Below are positions 7,517 through 15,488 of a stretch of 64,000 nucleotides of DNA, piece after piece. The notes beneath the pieces were generated by a model, which was not told the origin of the DNA, did not search any database, and was given only the letters and a program-made list of their open reading frames with translations. A program made the position numbers and the translations under genes. Numbering within the stretch: the first letter of the stretch is position 1; each line of letters opens with the position of its first letter. This DNA comes from Streptomyces aurantiacus JA 4570 (GTDB taxonomy: Bacteria; Actinomycetota; Actinomycetes; Streptomycetales; Streptomycetaceae). The stretch spans positions 107,520 through 171,519 of the forward strand of contig NZ_AOPZ01000017.1 of NCBI RefSeq assembly GCF_000414115.1, written 5' to 3'.

Positions 7517-9613
7517 TCAACTCCCTTGCAGGCTCCGCCGCGCCTCTTCGGGCGGCGTTTCGAGCAGATACGGGTCGGCGGTTCCGGCGCGCTTCATGCT
7601 GTGCCACTTCAGGCGGGTGCCCAGCAGTGCGGTGGTCACGGAGTGGATGACCACCAGGTACATCAACTGCCGGTAGACGAACTGCTGGAGCGGAAGCACC
7701 CACAGCACGCGCAGCCGTTCGCGGTCGAGCCGCAGCGCGTACGCGGCGGTGACCAGTTGGATGGAGAGGAAACCGAACCAGACCAGGGCGGCCTCCACCG
7801 GGTCGCGGAACAACGCCCCGAACAGGGCGAACATGTCCACGACCGGTGCGCACAGCGGGAGCACGATCTGGAACAGCGTGACGTAGAGCAGCACGCGCCG
7901 GCCGAAGCGCCCGGCGGGGCCGACCTCCACCGCCGCGTGCCGGTGCTTCCACATCGACTGGAGGGTGCCGTAGCACCAGCGATAGCGCTGGCGCCACAAC
8001 TGCCTGACGTTGCAGGGTACTTCGGTCCAGGCGACCGCCGACTCCTCGTAGACGACGCGCCATCCTGCCCGCCAGAGCGCCATCGTGAGGTCGGTGTCCT
8101 CGGCCAGGGTCTCGTCGCTGACGCCGCCGACGCCCATCAGCGCGTCCCTGCGGAAGGCGCCGATCGCCCCCGGCACCGTCGGCATGCACTCCAGGACCTC
8201 GAACATCCGCCGGTCGAGGTTGAATCCGAGTACGTACTCCAGGTGCTGCCATTTGCCCATCAGGCTGCGCCGGTTGCCGACCTTGGTGTTGCCGCTGACC
8301 GCCCCGACCGCCGGGTGGGCGAGCGGCTGGACGAGGCGGGCCAGCGCCTCGGGTTCGAAGACGGTGTCCGCGTCGACCATCACGACGATGTCGTACCGGG
8401 CGTGCGCCAGGCCGGTGTTGAGGGCGCTCGGCTTGCCGCCGTTGCGCTGCCGGATCACCGTGACGCGCGGGTCGGCGTCGGCGATGTCCTCTGCGATGTC
8501 GGCGGTGGCGTCGGTCGAGCCGTCGTCGATCACGATGATCTGGAAGTGCGGGTAGGTGGAGGCGAGCAGCGAGTACACGGTGGAGGCGATGCCGGCCTCC
8601 TCGTTGTACGCGGGCACCAGGACGGTCACCGGGTCCCGCACCTCCCGCAGCCGTGGCGCGCCGGGCCGGTACCGGTGCAGCCTGCGCACGTGGAGCCGCG
8701 CGAACACCGCGAACAGCAGCATCCGCAGGACGCCGAGCACGCCGGTGAGGGTCAGCGTCCACACCATGACGGTGAGGAAGGCGTGCCCGAGCTTCTGCGA
8801 CCAGATCAGGCCCTCGCCCTTGATCTCCTGGGCGACCGGGACCGCGGCGACGAAGGAGGGACGGCCGAGGCCGCCGCTGACGGTGGTGAACCGTTTCACC
8901 CTGCGGTCCCGCAGCAGATCCCTGGCCTCGTGGTAGCCGAGGTCGGTCTGGCTGTGCTGCGTCACCACCCCGCGCCACGGCTTGCGGTCCTTGTGGTCCG
9001 ACGCGACCACCAGGTACCCGTGCTCCGCCGCGCGCTTCGCGGCCGGCCACTGCGGGCCGCAGAGCGTGTCCGCGGCCGTGGTGTGCGGCAGCCGCAGCAG
9101 GGTGGTGTTGACGCCGGCCGCGCCCGCGAGAGCGGTCTGGGTGAGCGACAGTTCGAGCCGCGCGCGCAGCGGCGAGGCGACACCGAGGTCGCCGCCGCTG
9201 TACGTGTACGAGCCGATCTCGTGGCCCTCGCGCAGGATCCGCCGCGTCAGCTCGGGGTGCCGGGCCGCGTCCTTCCCGTACACGAAGAAGGTCGCCCGCG
9301 CCTGGTGCCTGCGCAGCAGGTCGAGCAGGCGCGGCGTCCACACCGGGTCGGGTCCGCCGTCGAAGGTGAGCGCGACGGTCCCCGGCGGCATGGCCGCGGT
9401 GGTGACGCCGCTCGGGCCGAACCGCAGCAGCGGCTTCCCGTCGTCCGCCTCGCGCGGGATGGGCCGGGTGCACGGCGGCTTGGTGCGGGCGGCATCGACC
9501 TGGTGGGTCGTCCAGCCCTCGAAGAGGAGGGCGACGGCGACCACGAGGAGGACCAGCAGGAGGACGAGCCAGTGTCCGCGCGGCGGGCGGCGGACAGCGG
9601 TGCGCCGGCTCAC
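7517..9613 (-). CDS. matB: MatB-like fused polysaccharide deacetylase-fold / GT2 synthase
   Basis: A 698-residue membrane protein with the MatB layout: an N-terminal helix (WLVLLLVLLVVAVALLF), a NodB-like deacetylase-fold domain (about 60-260), a membrane segment, and a processive GT2 glycosyltransferase domain (from about 320) followed by C-terminal helices. The GT2 motifs are complete: VPAYNEEAGI, VIDDGSTD, MVDADTVF (DxD), AEDTDLT and QRYRWCYG (QxxRW). In S. lividans MatAB makes a poly-beta-1,6-GlcNAc-like polymer needed for pellet formation and adhesion. The deacetylase part looks inactive here: TFDGGP replaces TFDDGP, and YTYSG replaces HTxxH. The GTG start at 9613 overlaps the matA-like stop (GTGA). 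Confidence 0.88.
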   Translation of the reverse strand: MSRRTAVRRPPRGHWLVLLLVLLVVAVALLFEGWTTHQVDAARTKPPCTRPIPREADDGKPLLRFGPSGVTTAAMPPGTVALTFDGGPDPVWTPRLLDLLRRHQARATFFVYGKDAARHPELTRRILREGHEIGSYTYSGGDLGVASPLRARLELSLTQTALAGAAGVNTTLLRLPHTTAADTLCGPQWPAAKRAAEHGYLVVASDHKDRKPWRGVVTQHSQTDLGYHEARDLLRDRRVKRFTTVSGGLGRPSFVAAVPVAQEIKGEGLIWSQKLGHAFLTVMVWTLTLTGVLGVLRMLLFAVFARLHVRRLHRYRPGAPRLREVRDPVTVLVPAYNEEAGIASTVYSLLASTYPHFQIIVIDDGSTDATADIAEDIADADPRVTVIRQRNGGKPSALNTGLAHARYDIVVMVDADTVFEPEALARLVQPLAHPAVGAVSGNTKVGNRRSLMGKWQHLEYVLGFNLDRRMFEVLECMPTVPGAIGAFRRDALMGVGGVSDETLAEDTDLTMALWRAGWRVVYEESAVAWTEVPCNVRQLWRQRYRWCYGTLQSMWKHRHAAVEVGPAGRFGRRVLLYVTLFQIVLPLCAPVVDMFALFGALFRDPVEAALVWFGFLSIQLVTAAYALRLDRERLRVLWVLPLQQFVYRQLMYLVVIHSVTTALLGTRLKWHSMKRAGTADPYLLETPPEEARRSLQGS

Positions 9614-10143
9614 TGCTTCGGGCCTCCGGACGGTGGGGCGGATCTGTCGGCCGACGGGAGGCGGTGGGCGTCACGGCCTGACGGGAGGCGGTGGTCGTCA
9701 CGGCCTGACGGGCGGCGGCGATCGTCGCGGCCCGACGGGCGGCGGTGGTCGTGTCGGTCCGCGTGGGCCCTGTCCTGCGGCCGGTGGGCCTCGTCCCGGA
9801 CCGATGCGCCGGAGCCGCCCGGCGCGTTGCCGGAGTCCGGGGCGGACGGCGCCGGTCCGTTCGTGCTCGGCGGGCGCGAACCGACGGGCTGCCAAAGGCC
9901 GTTGATCAGCGTGCCCACGAACAGCAGATAGCCGAGGCAGCCGCAGCCCACGATCAGCGCCAAGCCTTGCAGCGTCCATCTGCGCCAGCCCGACTCGTCG
10001 ATGAATACGGGGAGTTGGGGCGCCGCGGACCGGGGACGCCGCGCCACCGGCGTGGCGCGAGGCGCCGCCGCCCGGTGCGGCATGCGCCGAGTCATGTCCC
10101 GTCCCGCGTGCGGCGCCCGGTACTCGGTCGGCTGCCTCGTCAC
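9610..10143 (-). CDS. matA: MatA-like single-pass membrane protein with repetitive tail
   Basis: A 177-residue protein. A basic N-terminal region leads to SGWRRWTLQGLALIVGCGCL and one transmembrane helix ending LFVGTLINGLW. The tail is rich in Pro, Ser, His and Arg and ends in four 9-residue repeats of the form RDDHRLPSG. I chose the GTG at 10143 because GGCGAGG lies 7 bases before it; further upstream the frame is low-quality sequence. It overlaps matB by four bases, so the two are translationally coupled. The name matA rests on position and topology: in S. lividans a small protein gene precedes matB in the aggregation locus. The biochemical role of MatA is not established. Confidence 0.65.
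   Translation of the reverse strand: MTRQPTEYRAPHAGRDMTRRMPHRAAAPRATPVARRPRSAAPQLPVFIDESGWRRWTLQGLALIVGCGCLGYLLFVGTLINGLWQPVGSRPPSTNGPAPSAPDSGNAPGGSGASVRDEAHRPQDRAHADRHDHRRPSGRDDRRRPSGRDDHRLPSGRDAHRLPSADRSAPPSGGPKQ
9653..9760. repeat. four 27-bp tandem repeats in matA-like gene
   Basis: Four consecutive 27-bp units beginning GACGGGAGGCGG or GACGGGCGGCGG lie at 9653, 9680, 9707 and 9734. They keep the reading frame and encode the 9-residue His/Arg/Asp-rich repeats at the C-terminus of the matA-like protein. The left two copies are nearly identical, which points to recent slippage or recombination. Confidence 0.93.
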
Positions 10144-10554
10144 GACAGCGCCTCGCCGCACCGGCGCCCGACGGCGCCCGGCGGGCAGGGGTGTCCGGAC
10201 GGCGATCGCCCGTCGTGCGGTGTGCTGGCTATGTGGGGGATGCCCTGCACTGGTGCTCCTGATCTGCGGCCGCGCACGCGCGGCTCTTTGTGTGGGGGGT
10301 ACGGGCCCGTGGGTCCGCTGTACTGCCGGTGAGACGTCGGAGCCGCGACCCGGTTCCCGCCGCGTACGGAGGGTTCCGCACGCGCATGCCTCGCGCTCTT
10401 CCCGGGTGGGGCCGGAAAGGCCACGTACGCATGTGCCCTGACAAGGGCCGGGGGGCCGGAGTGCAGCCATCAGCCGTCACGCAGCCCCCGACCCTACTCG
10501 GGCAGGCGGTGCCGGGCACCCCCGGGCCACCGCCGCAGCCAGGGGCGGCGGCGC
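10144..10554. other. intergenic region upstream of the mat-like operon
   Basis: This 411-bp gap should carry the promoter of the leftward mat-like operon. A short minus-strand frame starts with GTG at 10250 behind AGGAGC and runs 36 codons (VQGIPHIASTPHDG...) to a TGA at 10140-10142 that overlaps the matA-like GTG in the arrangement GTGA. It could be a coupled leader peptide, but its codon bias is only moderate. No clear -10/-35 pair could be singled out. Confidence 0.35.
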
Positions 10555-12183
10555 CTACGGCGTGCCCGGGGCCGTGCTCGTCCACGCGGCGCGCAGCGCC
10601 TTCTTGTCCACCTTGCCGACCTTGGTCGTCGGCAGCCGGTCGAGGAGGACCGTCTTTCGGGGCGTGTACAGGTCGCCCAACTCCGCGGTCACCGCGGCGC
10701 CGACCGCGTTCGGGTCGACGTCGGCGTCCTCGGCCGTGGCCAGGAAGATCTGTACGGCCTCCCCGAACTCGTCGTCGGGTATGCCCAGCGCCGCCGCGTT
10801 GCGCACACCGGGCAGGGTGAGCAGGAAGTCCTCCAGGACCCTGGAGTAGACGTTGTCGCTGGTGCTGCCGGTGACGATGATGTCCTTGGCCCGGTCGACG
10901 AGATAGAGGTACCCCTCGGCGTCGAGATAGCCCATGTCCCCGGTGCGCAGCCAGCCGTCGTGCAGCGCCTCCGCGGTGCGCTCCGGATCCTCGTAGTAGC
11001 CGAGCATCACCGCCTCGCCCCGGACACAGACCTCGCCGACCTGGCGGACGGGCAGCGCCGCCGTGCTGCCCTCGGCACGGATCTCGATCTCGGTGCCGGA
11101 TATCGCGCGACCGCAGCTGCGCCAGAGCTCGGGTCGCCGGGGGCCCTCCGAGGCGAGGTCCTCCGCGCCGAACGCGGCGATGCCGAGCGCCTCCGACTGC
11201 CCGTAGCCCTGGCTGAGCACGGGCCCGAAGACCTCGACCGTCTGCTGCAGCCGGCTCGGGGACGAGGCGGCGCCGCCGACGACGATCCGCCGCAGCGCGG
11301 GAAGGGCTCCCGGCACGCACTCCGGGTGGTCGAGAAGCGCGTACAGCATCGGCGGTACGAACATGGTGGCCGTGATCCGCTCCTCGCGCAGCACCGAAAG
11401 CGCCGCGCCCGCCTCGAACTCGGGCAGCACGACGAGGGCGGAGCCCGTCACGAGCGCCTGGAGCGAGGTGAGGTGGCCGCTGCCGTGGGTGAGCAGCGTG
11501 GAGACGAGCACACGGTCCGTGCCCGGGTCCATGGTCGGGAAGAAGCCCGTGAAGTCGGGGTCCTGCGGGGCGTCATCGATCAGGTCCACCAGCACGTTGT
11601 AGAGCCGGTGGCTGTGCGCGGCGAGCTTGGGGCGGCCCAGGGTGCCGCCGGTGTAGAGGACGGTGACGGCCTCGTCCGCTCCCGGGGCGGGCACGCCCTC
11701 GGGGCGCACCGCGGGGCACTCGGCCGCCACGGCCAGCAGGTCCGTGCACGGCTGTTCGCAGGGCCCGAGGCTGAGCAGCACCGGTGCGTGGACGCTGCGG
11801 CCGGCGGCGTCGGCGGCCCGCCGCGCGAAGAGCGGGTCGGTGACGACGGCGCGGGCCCGGGACTGCTCGACCAGCGCGGCGAGTTCGCCGGGTCCCGGCT
11901 CGGGCGGCAGGAACACGACGCGGCAGCCGATGAGATGGACCGCGAGCTGCACCAGGACGGAGTCCACGCGATTGGCCAGGAACAGCCCCACTCCGTCGCC
12001 GGGCTCGAGCCCCTGCCGACGCAGCGCGTGCCCCAGACCGAACAGCCGCCGCCGCGCCTCTCCCCGGGTCAGCCGCTGCGTGCCCTGGACGAGCGCCTCG
12101 GCGTCCTCGTCCGTGTGCCAGTGCTCCAGGATGCGGTCCACGTACGTCCGCGGCTCGGATGTTTGCTGTGCCTGAATGATCAT
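10555..12183 (-). CDS. class I adenylate-forming enzyme (AMP-dependent ligase)
   Basis: A 542-residue member of the acyl/aryl-CoA ligase and NRPS adenylation superfamily, full length. Core motifs in order: A3-like LYTGGTLGRPKLAAHSH (the usual SGTTG loop is GGTLG), A5 SQGYGQSEALG, A7/A8 WLRTGDMGYLDAEGYLYLVD followed by RAKDIIVTGS, and A10 TKVGKVDKKAL with the catalytic lysine. It activates a carboxylate as an acyl-adenylate, normally passing it to CoA or a carrier. The ATG at 12183 is preferred; another at 12204 adds seven residues, and neither has a good ribosome binding site. No carrier protein or synthase gene is nearby, so the substrate and pathway remain open. Confidence 0.87.
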   Translation of the reverse strand: MIIQAQQTSEPRTYVDRILEHWHTDEDAEALVQGTQRLTRGEARRRLFGLGHALRRQGLEPGDGVGLFLANRVDSVLVQLAVHLIGCRVVFLPPEPGPGELAALVEQSRARAVVTDPLFARRAADAAGRSVHAPVLLSLGPCEQPCTDLLAVAAECPAVRPEGVPAPGADEAVTVLYTGGTLGRPKLAAHSHRLYNVLVDLIDDAPQDPDFTGFFPTMDPGTDRVLVSTLLTHGSGHLTSLQALVTGSALVVLPEFEAGAALSVLREERITATMFVPPMLYALLDHPECVPGALPALRRIVVGGAASSPSRLQQTVEVFGPVLSQGYGQSEALGIAAFGAEDLASEGPRRPELWRSCGRAISGTEIEIRAEGSTAALPVRQVGEVCVRGEAVMLGYYEDPERTAEALHDGWLRTGDMGYLDAEGYLYLVDRAKDIIVTGSTSDNVYSRVLEDFLLTLPGVRNAAALGIPDDEFGEAVQIFLATAEDADVDPNAVGAAVTAELGDLYTPRKTVLLDRLPTTKVGKVDKKALRAAWTSTAPGTP

Positions 12184-12332
12184 GGACACATGCAAACATG
12201 CCACTCGGGAGCCGCGGTCTCACAGGGGGCAGCTTCGGCCATCGACCGACGGAGTACTATGCCCCGCTTTGGGGCGGGCGGCCGGCTGTCGCCCGCGCCG
12301 CCTGGACGTCGGCCGGGTCCGCCGACGGACCG

Positions 12333-12974
12333 TCATCGGTCCAGGATTCCCACCTGGTAGAAGAATTCATAACGCGTGGGGTCGTCCGGCAGGAACCAGT
12401 GGAAGCCCTCCTCGAAGAAGACCGCCACCAGGTTCACGGCGATGATCAGGCCGACGAACCAGAGGACGGCCCGACCGACCGTCGAGTACGCCCCCGACGT
12501 CGGGATCCCGCCGCCGGCCGTGAGATGGGCGAGCGCCATGACGATGCCGATCGCCACCACCGAGGCCATGAACAGGACCCACGCCCACACGTACATGTGC
12601 AGGCCGAGCACCGGGCTGCCGTAGCCCTCGTCGCCCGGCAGGATGTGCAGCATGGTCTGCCGCCAGGCCGTGAAGCCGCCGCCCATGCAGGCGACCAGGG
12701 ACAGGCCCCAGCCCCTCATGTAGTCACGGCCCGAGATGGTGCCCGTCATGCCCTCGCGCACGATGACCCCGGCGCCGAGCGCGGCCAGCAGCATGAACAT
12801 CCGCTGGACCACGCACAGCGGGCAGGGGTAGTCCCAGCTGATGAACTGCACCCCGAGTCCGGCGCAGACGATCCCCGTCCAGCCCGCGGCGAAGAGGCAG
12901 GCGAACCAGTACTGGACCTTGCCGAGGAGCCCGGATCCCTCGGTGTCCCTGAGCGGTGCGGTCGTGGAGGCCAT
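12333..12974 (-). CDS. DsbB-like disulfide bond formation membrane protein
   Basis: A 213-residue membrane protein with about five hydrophobic segments. The DsbB quinone-reactive motif CPLCVVQR lies at about residues 51-58 after WDYP, at the end of the first extracytoplasmic loop. DsbB reoxidises a DsbA-like thiol oxidase and passes electrons to quinone. The second periplasmic cysteine pair of E. coli DsbB is missing: the equivalent loop (HILPGDEGYGSP) has no cysteine. It begins one base after the stop of the upstream DUF5993 gene, so the two are probably translationally coupled. The C-terminus FYQVGILDR is cytoplasmic or periplasmic by prediction only. Confidence 0.85.
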   Translation of the reverse strand: MASTTAPLRDTEGSGLLGKVQYWFACLFAAGWTGIVCAGLGVQFISWDYPCPLCVVQRMFMLLAALGAGVIVREGMTGTISGRDYMRGWGLSLVACMGGGFTAWRQTMLHILPGDEGYGSPVLGLHMYVWAWVLFMASVVAIGIVMALAHLTAGGGIPTSGAYSTVGRAVLWFVGLIIAVNLVAVFFEEGFHWFLPDDPTRYEFFYQVGILDR

Positions 12975-12975
12975 G

Positions 12976-13140
12976 TCAGTAACTCAGCCCCAGCCCCAGG
13001 CTGCTGGTGATGTGGTGCGAGAGCAGCAGGGCCACGGCGGCGAACACGACCCACCAGCCGACGAGCAGAACGGTCCGGCCACGCCGGCGATAGAGCACCA
13101 GCCAGGTGGCGAGCAGGCCGCCGAAGATGAGGGTGTCCAT
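12976..13140 (-). CDS. DUF5993-like small membrane protein
   Basis: A 54-residue protein starting MDTLIFGGLLATWLVLYRRR and ending HHITSSLGLGLSY, with two hydrophobic segments around a basic turn. This length and these ends match the DUF5993 family of small actinobacterial membrane proteins. I chose the ATG at 13140 (MDTLIF); a longer frame from 13230 adds an unlikely proline-rich leader. The stop lies one base before the DsbB-like start, so the pair forms a tight operon. The conserved pairing suggests a small partner subunit for the DsbB-like enzyme, but that is inference. Confidence 0.72.
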   Translation of the reverse strand: MDTLIFGGLLATWLVLYRRRGRTVLLVGWWVVFAAVALLLSHHITSSLGLGLSY

Positions 13141-13314
13141 GCCGGCGGACGGTACCCAGCGTGCCGCCGGCCGGGGCCGGAGCACGCCGGACGGCAACCC
13201 GAAGCCCACGTAAAGAACCAACGGAACCACGACGGCGGCAAGGCTCCGGCAGCGGGTGGCGCTCGACGGCGGACGTCGGCTCGTTTCCCCTTTGCGGTCG
13301 CGTCGCCCGGCGCC

Positions 13315-13983
13315 TCACTGCCCGAGCGCGAGCCGGACGCCGAAGGCCGCGACGACCGTGCCGGTGACGCGGTCGAGGCAGCGACGGGCCGAGGGCCGTT
13401 CCAGGCGGTCCCGCAGCACACGCGCCAGGGCGATCAGCACGCAGGCCCAGACGACGGCCAGGAGGATGTGCACGCCGGCCAGGAGCACTCCCGGGGCGAT
13501 GCGCCCGGCGCCCGCGGGGATGAGCTGCGGGAGCACCGCGACGTAGAAGGCGCCCATCTTCGGGTTGAGGAGATTGGTCACGAGCCCTTGCCGCCAGCCG
13601 CCGAGCAGGCTGTCGTCGGCGCCCGATCCCGCCTTGGCGCCGACGGTTTCGGTCCCGGCGCCCGCCGCCCGCGGGCTCTCGCCGGGCGAGTCGCGCCAGG
13701 TGGCCCACAGCAGCCTGCCGCCCATCCACACCAGGTACGCGGCTCCGACCCAACGGAGCGTCACGTACGCGACGTGGGACGCCGTCAGCAGCGCGGTCAC
13801 ACCGAGCGAGGTGAGCACGCCCCAGGCCAGCGTGCCGCTCTGGATGCCGAGCACCACGCCCCAGGCACGCCGGCGGTAGCCGAGCGCTGCGGTGCGCAGC
13901 ACGAGGGCCGTATCCAGCCCGGGCGTAATCGTGAGGAGTCCCACTATCAGGGCGAAAGTCCCTATCGCGTCCAAAGTGATCAT
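13315..13983 (-). CDS. LysE/RhtB family exporter
   Basis: A 222-residue membrane protein of the LysE/RhtB superfamily of amino acid and metabolite exporters. The family signature appears as ITPGLDTALVLRTAALGYRR near residue 20, followed by GIQSGTLAWG and the conserved NLLNPKMGAFYVAVLPQ in the second half. About six hydrophobic segments are seen, with a charged, Gly/Ala-rich cytoplasmic loop of about 35 residues in the middle. The start is ATG at 13983. The substrate is unknown. It is followed after 174 bp by the DUF5993 gene on the same strand, which may have its own promoter there. Confidence 0.87.
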   Translation of the reverse strand: MITLDAIGTFALIVGLLTITPGLDTALVLRTAALGYRRRAWGVVLGIQSGTLAWGVLTSLGVTALLTASHVAYVTLRWVGAAYLVWMGGRLLWATWRDSPGESPRAAGAGTETVGAKAGSGADDSLLGGWRQGLVTNLLNPKMGAFYVAVLPQLIPAGAGRIAPGVLLAGVHILLAVVWACVLIALARVLRDRLERPSARRCLDRVTGTVVAAFGVRLALGQ

Positions 13984-14114
13984 GAGCGATCAACTTAGAG
14001 GCGAGGGGCGCGGAACGTCTACTTTTCTGCCCGATATCGGGCAGGCGAGGCGGTGTTCCAACTCCGGGCGGGAACGGACTCGGGGCCCCTCACCCCCGGG
14101 CCCCTGGGGAAATC

Positions 14115-14142
14115 TGGCCATCCGCGGTGCGGACGATGGCCA
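14115..14142. promoter_or_regulatory. imperfect dyad upstream of the secreted-protein gene
   Basis: TGGCCATC at 14115 pairs with GATGGCCA at 14135-14142, and CGC with GCG inside, leaving a small bulge. It sits about 85 bp before the ATG of the secreted protein in the divergent gap with the LysE gene. It could be an operator or a short terminator; no T-run follows. Confidence 0.4.
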
Positions 14143-14226
14143 TAAACAGCTGAGTCAACCGACCGCCCCTGGGGAGGATCTACGGGCCCTGTCACACGAC
14201 TCCTCAATTGACTCAAGGAGCACCAC

Positions 14227-15303
14227 ATGAACCAGAGCACTTCCCGGAGCCGGCGCACCGCCACGCTCCTCCTCGCGGGCGCTTCCCTGGCCGTCGGCCT
14301 GGTCGCGTCACCCGCGAACGCCGCGGCGAGCTGGGAATCGATACCGGCCCCCGAGGATTACGCAACCGTGTCGCTGCTGCCCTTCGACAGCCAGAACGCC
14401 TACGCCAGGACGATGAGCACGTGCATCGAGCTGTGCGGCCCCGTCGCGCCGAAGCTGTGGCAGCGGTCCGGCAGCACCTGGAAGCAGCTGAAGCCGCCCA
14501 CCGACGTCGCGTTCGACACGCTGGCCGGCACCGGCCCCAACGACCTGTGGGCGATCGGCCGGAAGCACGTGGGCGACGGGATCTGGCACGTTCACCGCTA
14601 CGACGGCACCAAGTGGTCGTCCGACATGGCCCCCGACACCAAGCGCCTGGAGATTCTCGACGCCGAGGCGGTCAACAGAACCAGCCTATGGGGCGTCGGC
14701 AACACCCGTACCACCAACACCCTATGGAACCCGACCGTCACCCACTGGGACGGCCAGAAGTGGAACACCAAGACGTTCACCGACATAGACGGAAACTTCG
14801 AGTCCGTCGACGTGCGGTCCGAGAACGACATCTGGGCCGTCGGCTATCGCTCCGTGAGTGACGAGGTGGCCAACTACCAGCCGCTGGCCATGCACTACGA
14901 CGGCACCAAGTGGAGCGAGGTGCGGCTTCCCGACACGCCGGGCGACCGGAACATTCTGGACAACGTGGTCAGCAACGGCCCGAAGGACGTGTGGGTCCAC
15001 TCCCTCGAGCACGTGTGGCACTGGGACGGTACGACCTGGACGAGGAGGGACATCCCCGCCGGCTACGTCAAGTCGATCGCCGTCCACGGCGGTCAGACCT
15101 ACGTCGGCGTACAGGTCAACAAGTCCGGTGACCCGAAGCTGCTGCGCTGGAACGGCACTTCGTGGGTGGCCGACACCTCGCTCACCAACGGCACCCATGT
15201 CTTGCAGCTGACCACGAGCCCGGACGGCTCGATGTACGCCTACTCCACGGACGCCTGGTCGACCAACTACCTCTCCCGCCTCGCCCCGCCGGCCGCGCGC
15301 TGA
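14227..15303 (+). CDS. secreted beta-propeller-like repeat protein
   Basis: A 358-residue exported protein. The N-terminus (basic start, then TATLLLAGASLAVGLVAS and a cut site near ANAAAS) is a Sec signal peptide. The mature part repeats a motif of the type WDGTKW / HYDGTKWSE / WNGTSWV with DLWAIGRK, DIWAVGYR and DVWVHSLE between copies, about 45-50 residues apart. This is the Trp-Asp-Gly pattern of beta-propeller proteins of the galactose-oxidase-like type. No catalytic residues were recognised. An AAGGAG ribosome binding site precedes the ATG. It is monocistronic, ending at a strong hairpin at 15356-15382. Function unknown; perhaps carbohydrate or surface binding. Confidence 0.8.
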   Translation: MNQSTSRSRRTATLLLAGASLAVGLVASPANAAASWESIPAPEDYATVSLLPFDSQNAYARTMSTCIELCGPVAPKLWQRSGSTWKQLKPPTDVAFDTLAGTGPNDLWAIGRKHVGDGIWHVHRYDGTKWSSDMAPDTKRLEILDAEAVNRTSLWGVGNTRTTNTLWNPTVTHWDGQKWNTKTFTDIDGNFESVDVRSENDIWAVGYRSVSDEVANYQPLAMHYDGTKWSEVRLPDTPGDRNILDNVVSNGPKDVWVHSLEHVWHWDGTTWTRRDIPAGYVKSIAVHGGQTYVGVQVNKSGDPKLLRWNGTSWVADTSLTNGTHVLQLTTSPDGSMYAYSTDAWSTNYLSRLAPPAAR

Positions 15304-15355
15304 CCCGAAAGGCTTCCCACCACTTCCTCACACAAGAGGAACCACCCATGGGCGA

Positions 15356-15382
15356 CCTCCAACGGCCGGGCGCCGTTGGAGG
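15356..15382 (+). terminator. strong hairpin, 11-bp perfect stem
   Basis: CCTCCAACGGC at 15356-15366 pairs exactly with GCCGTTGGAGG at 15372-15382 around a 5-base loop. It lies 53 bp after the stop of the secreted-protein gene and is the probable terminator; no U-run follows, as is usual in Streptomyces. A ribosome binding site-like AGAGGA and ATG at 15348 open a 31-codon frame (MGDLQRPGAVGGFAV...) running through the hairpin, so a leader role for the next gene is also possible. Confidence 0.75.
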
Positions 15383-15488
15383 CTTCGCCGTGCGCCGACG
15401 CCGTTCCTCTTCGGCGCCGAACGCCGAGCACCTCACGTTTTGAGGGGCCGTCTCGTCGTACTTCATGGAACCGATACAGGAGGCAACC

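Noticed and set aside
6315..9701. Single 1128-codon frame suggesting a fusion of the LCP domain to a longer protein
   Set aside because: The upstream two-thirds is an out-of-frame reading of matB. The real LCP start is the ATG at 7514 right after the matB stop.
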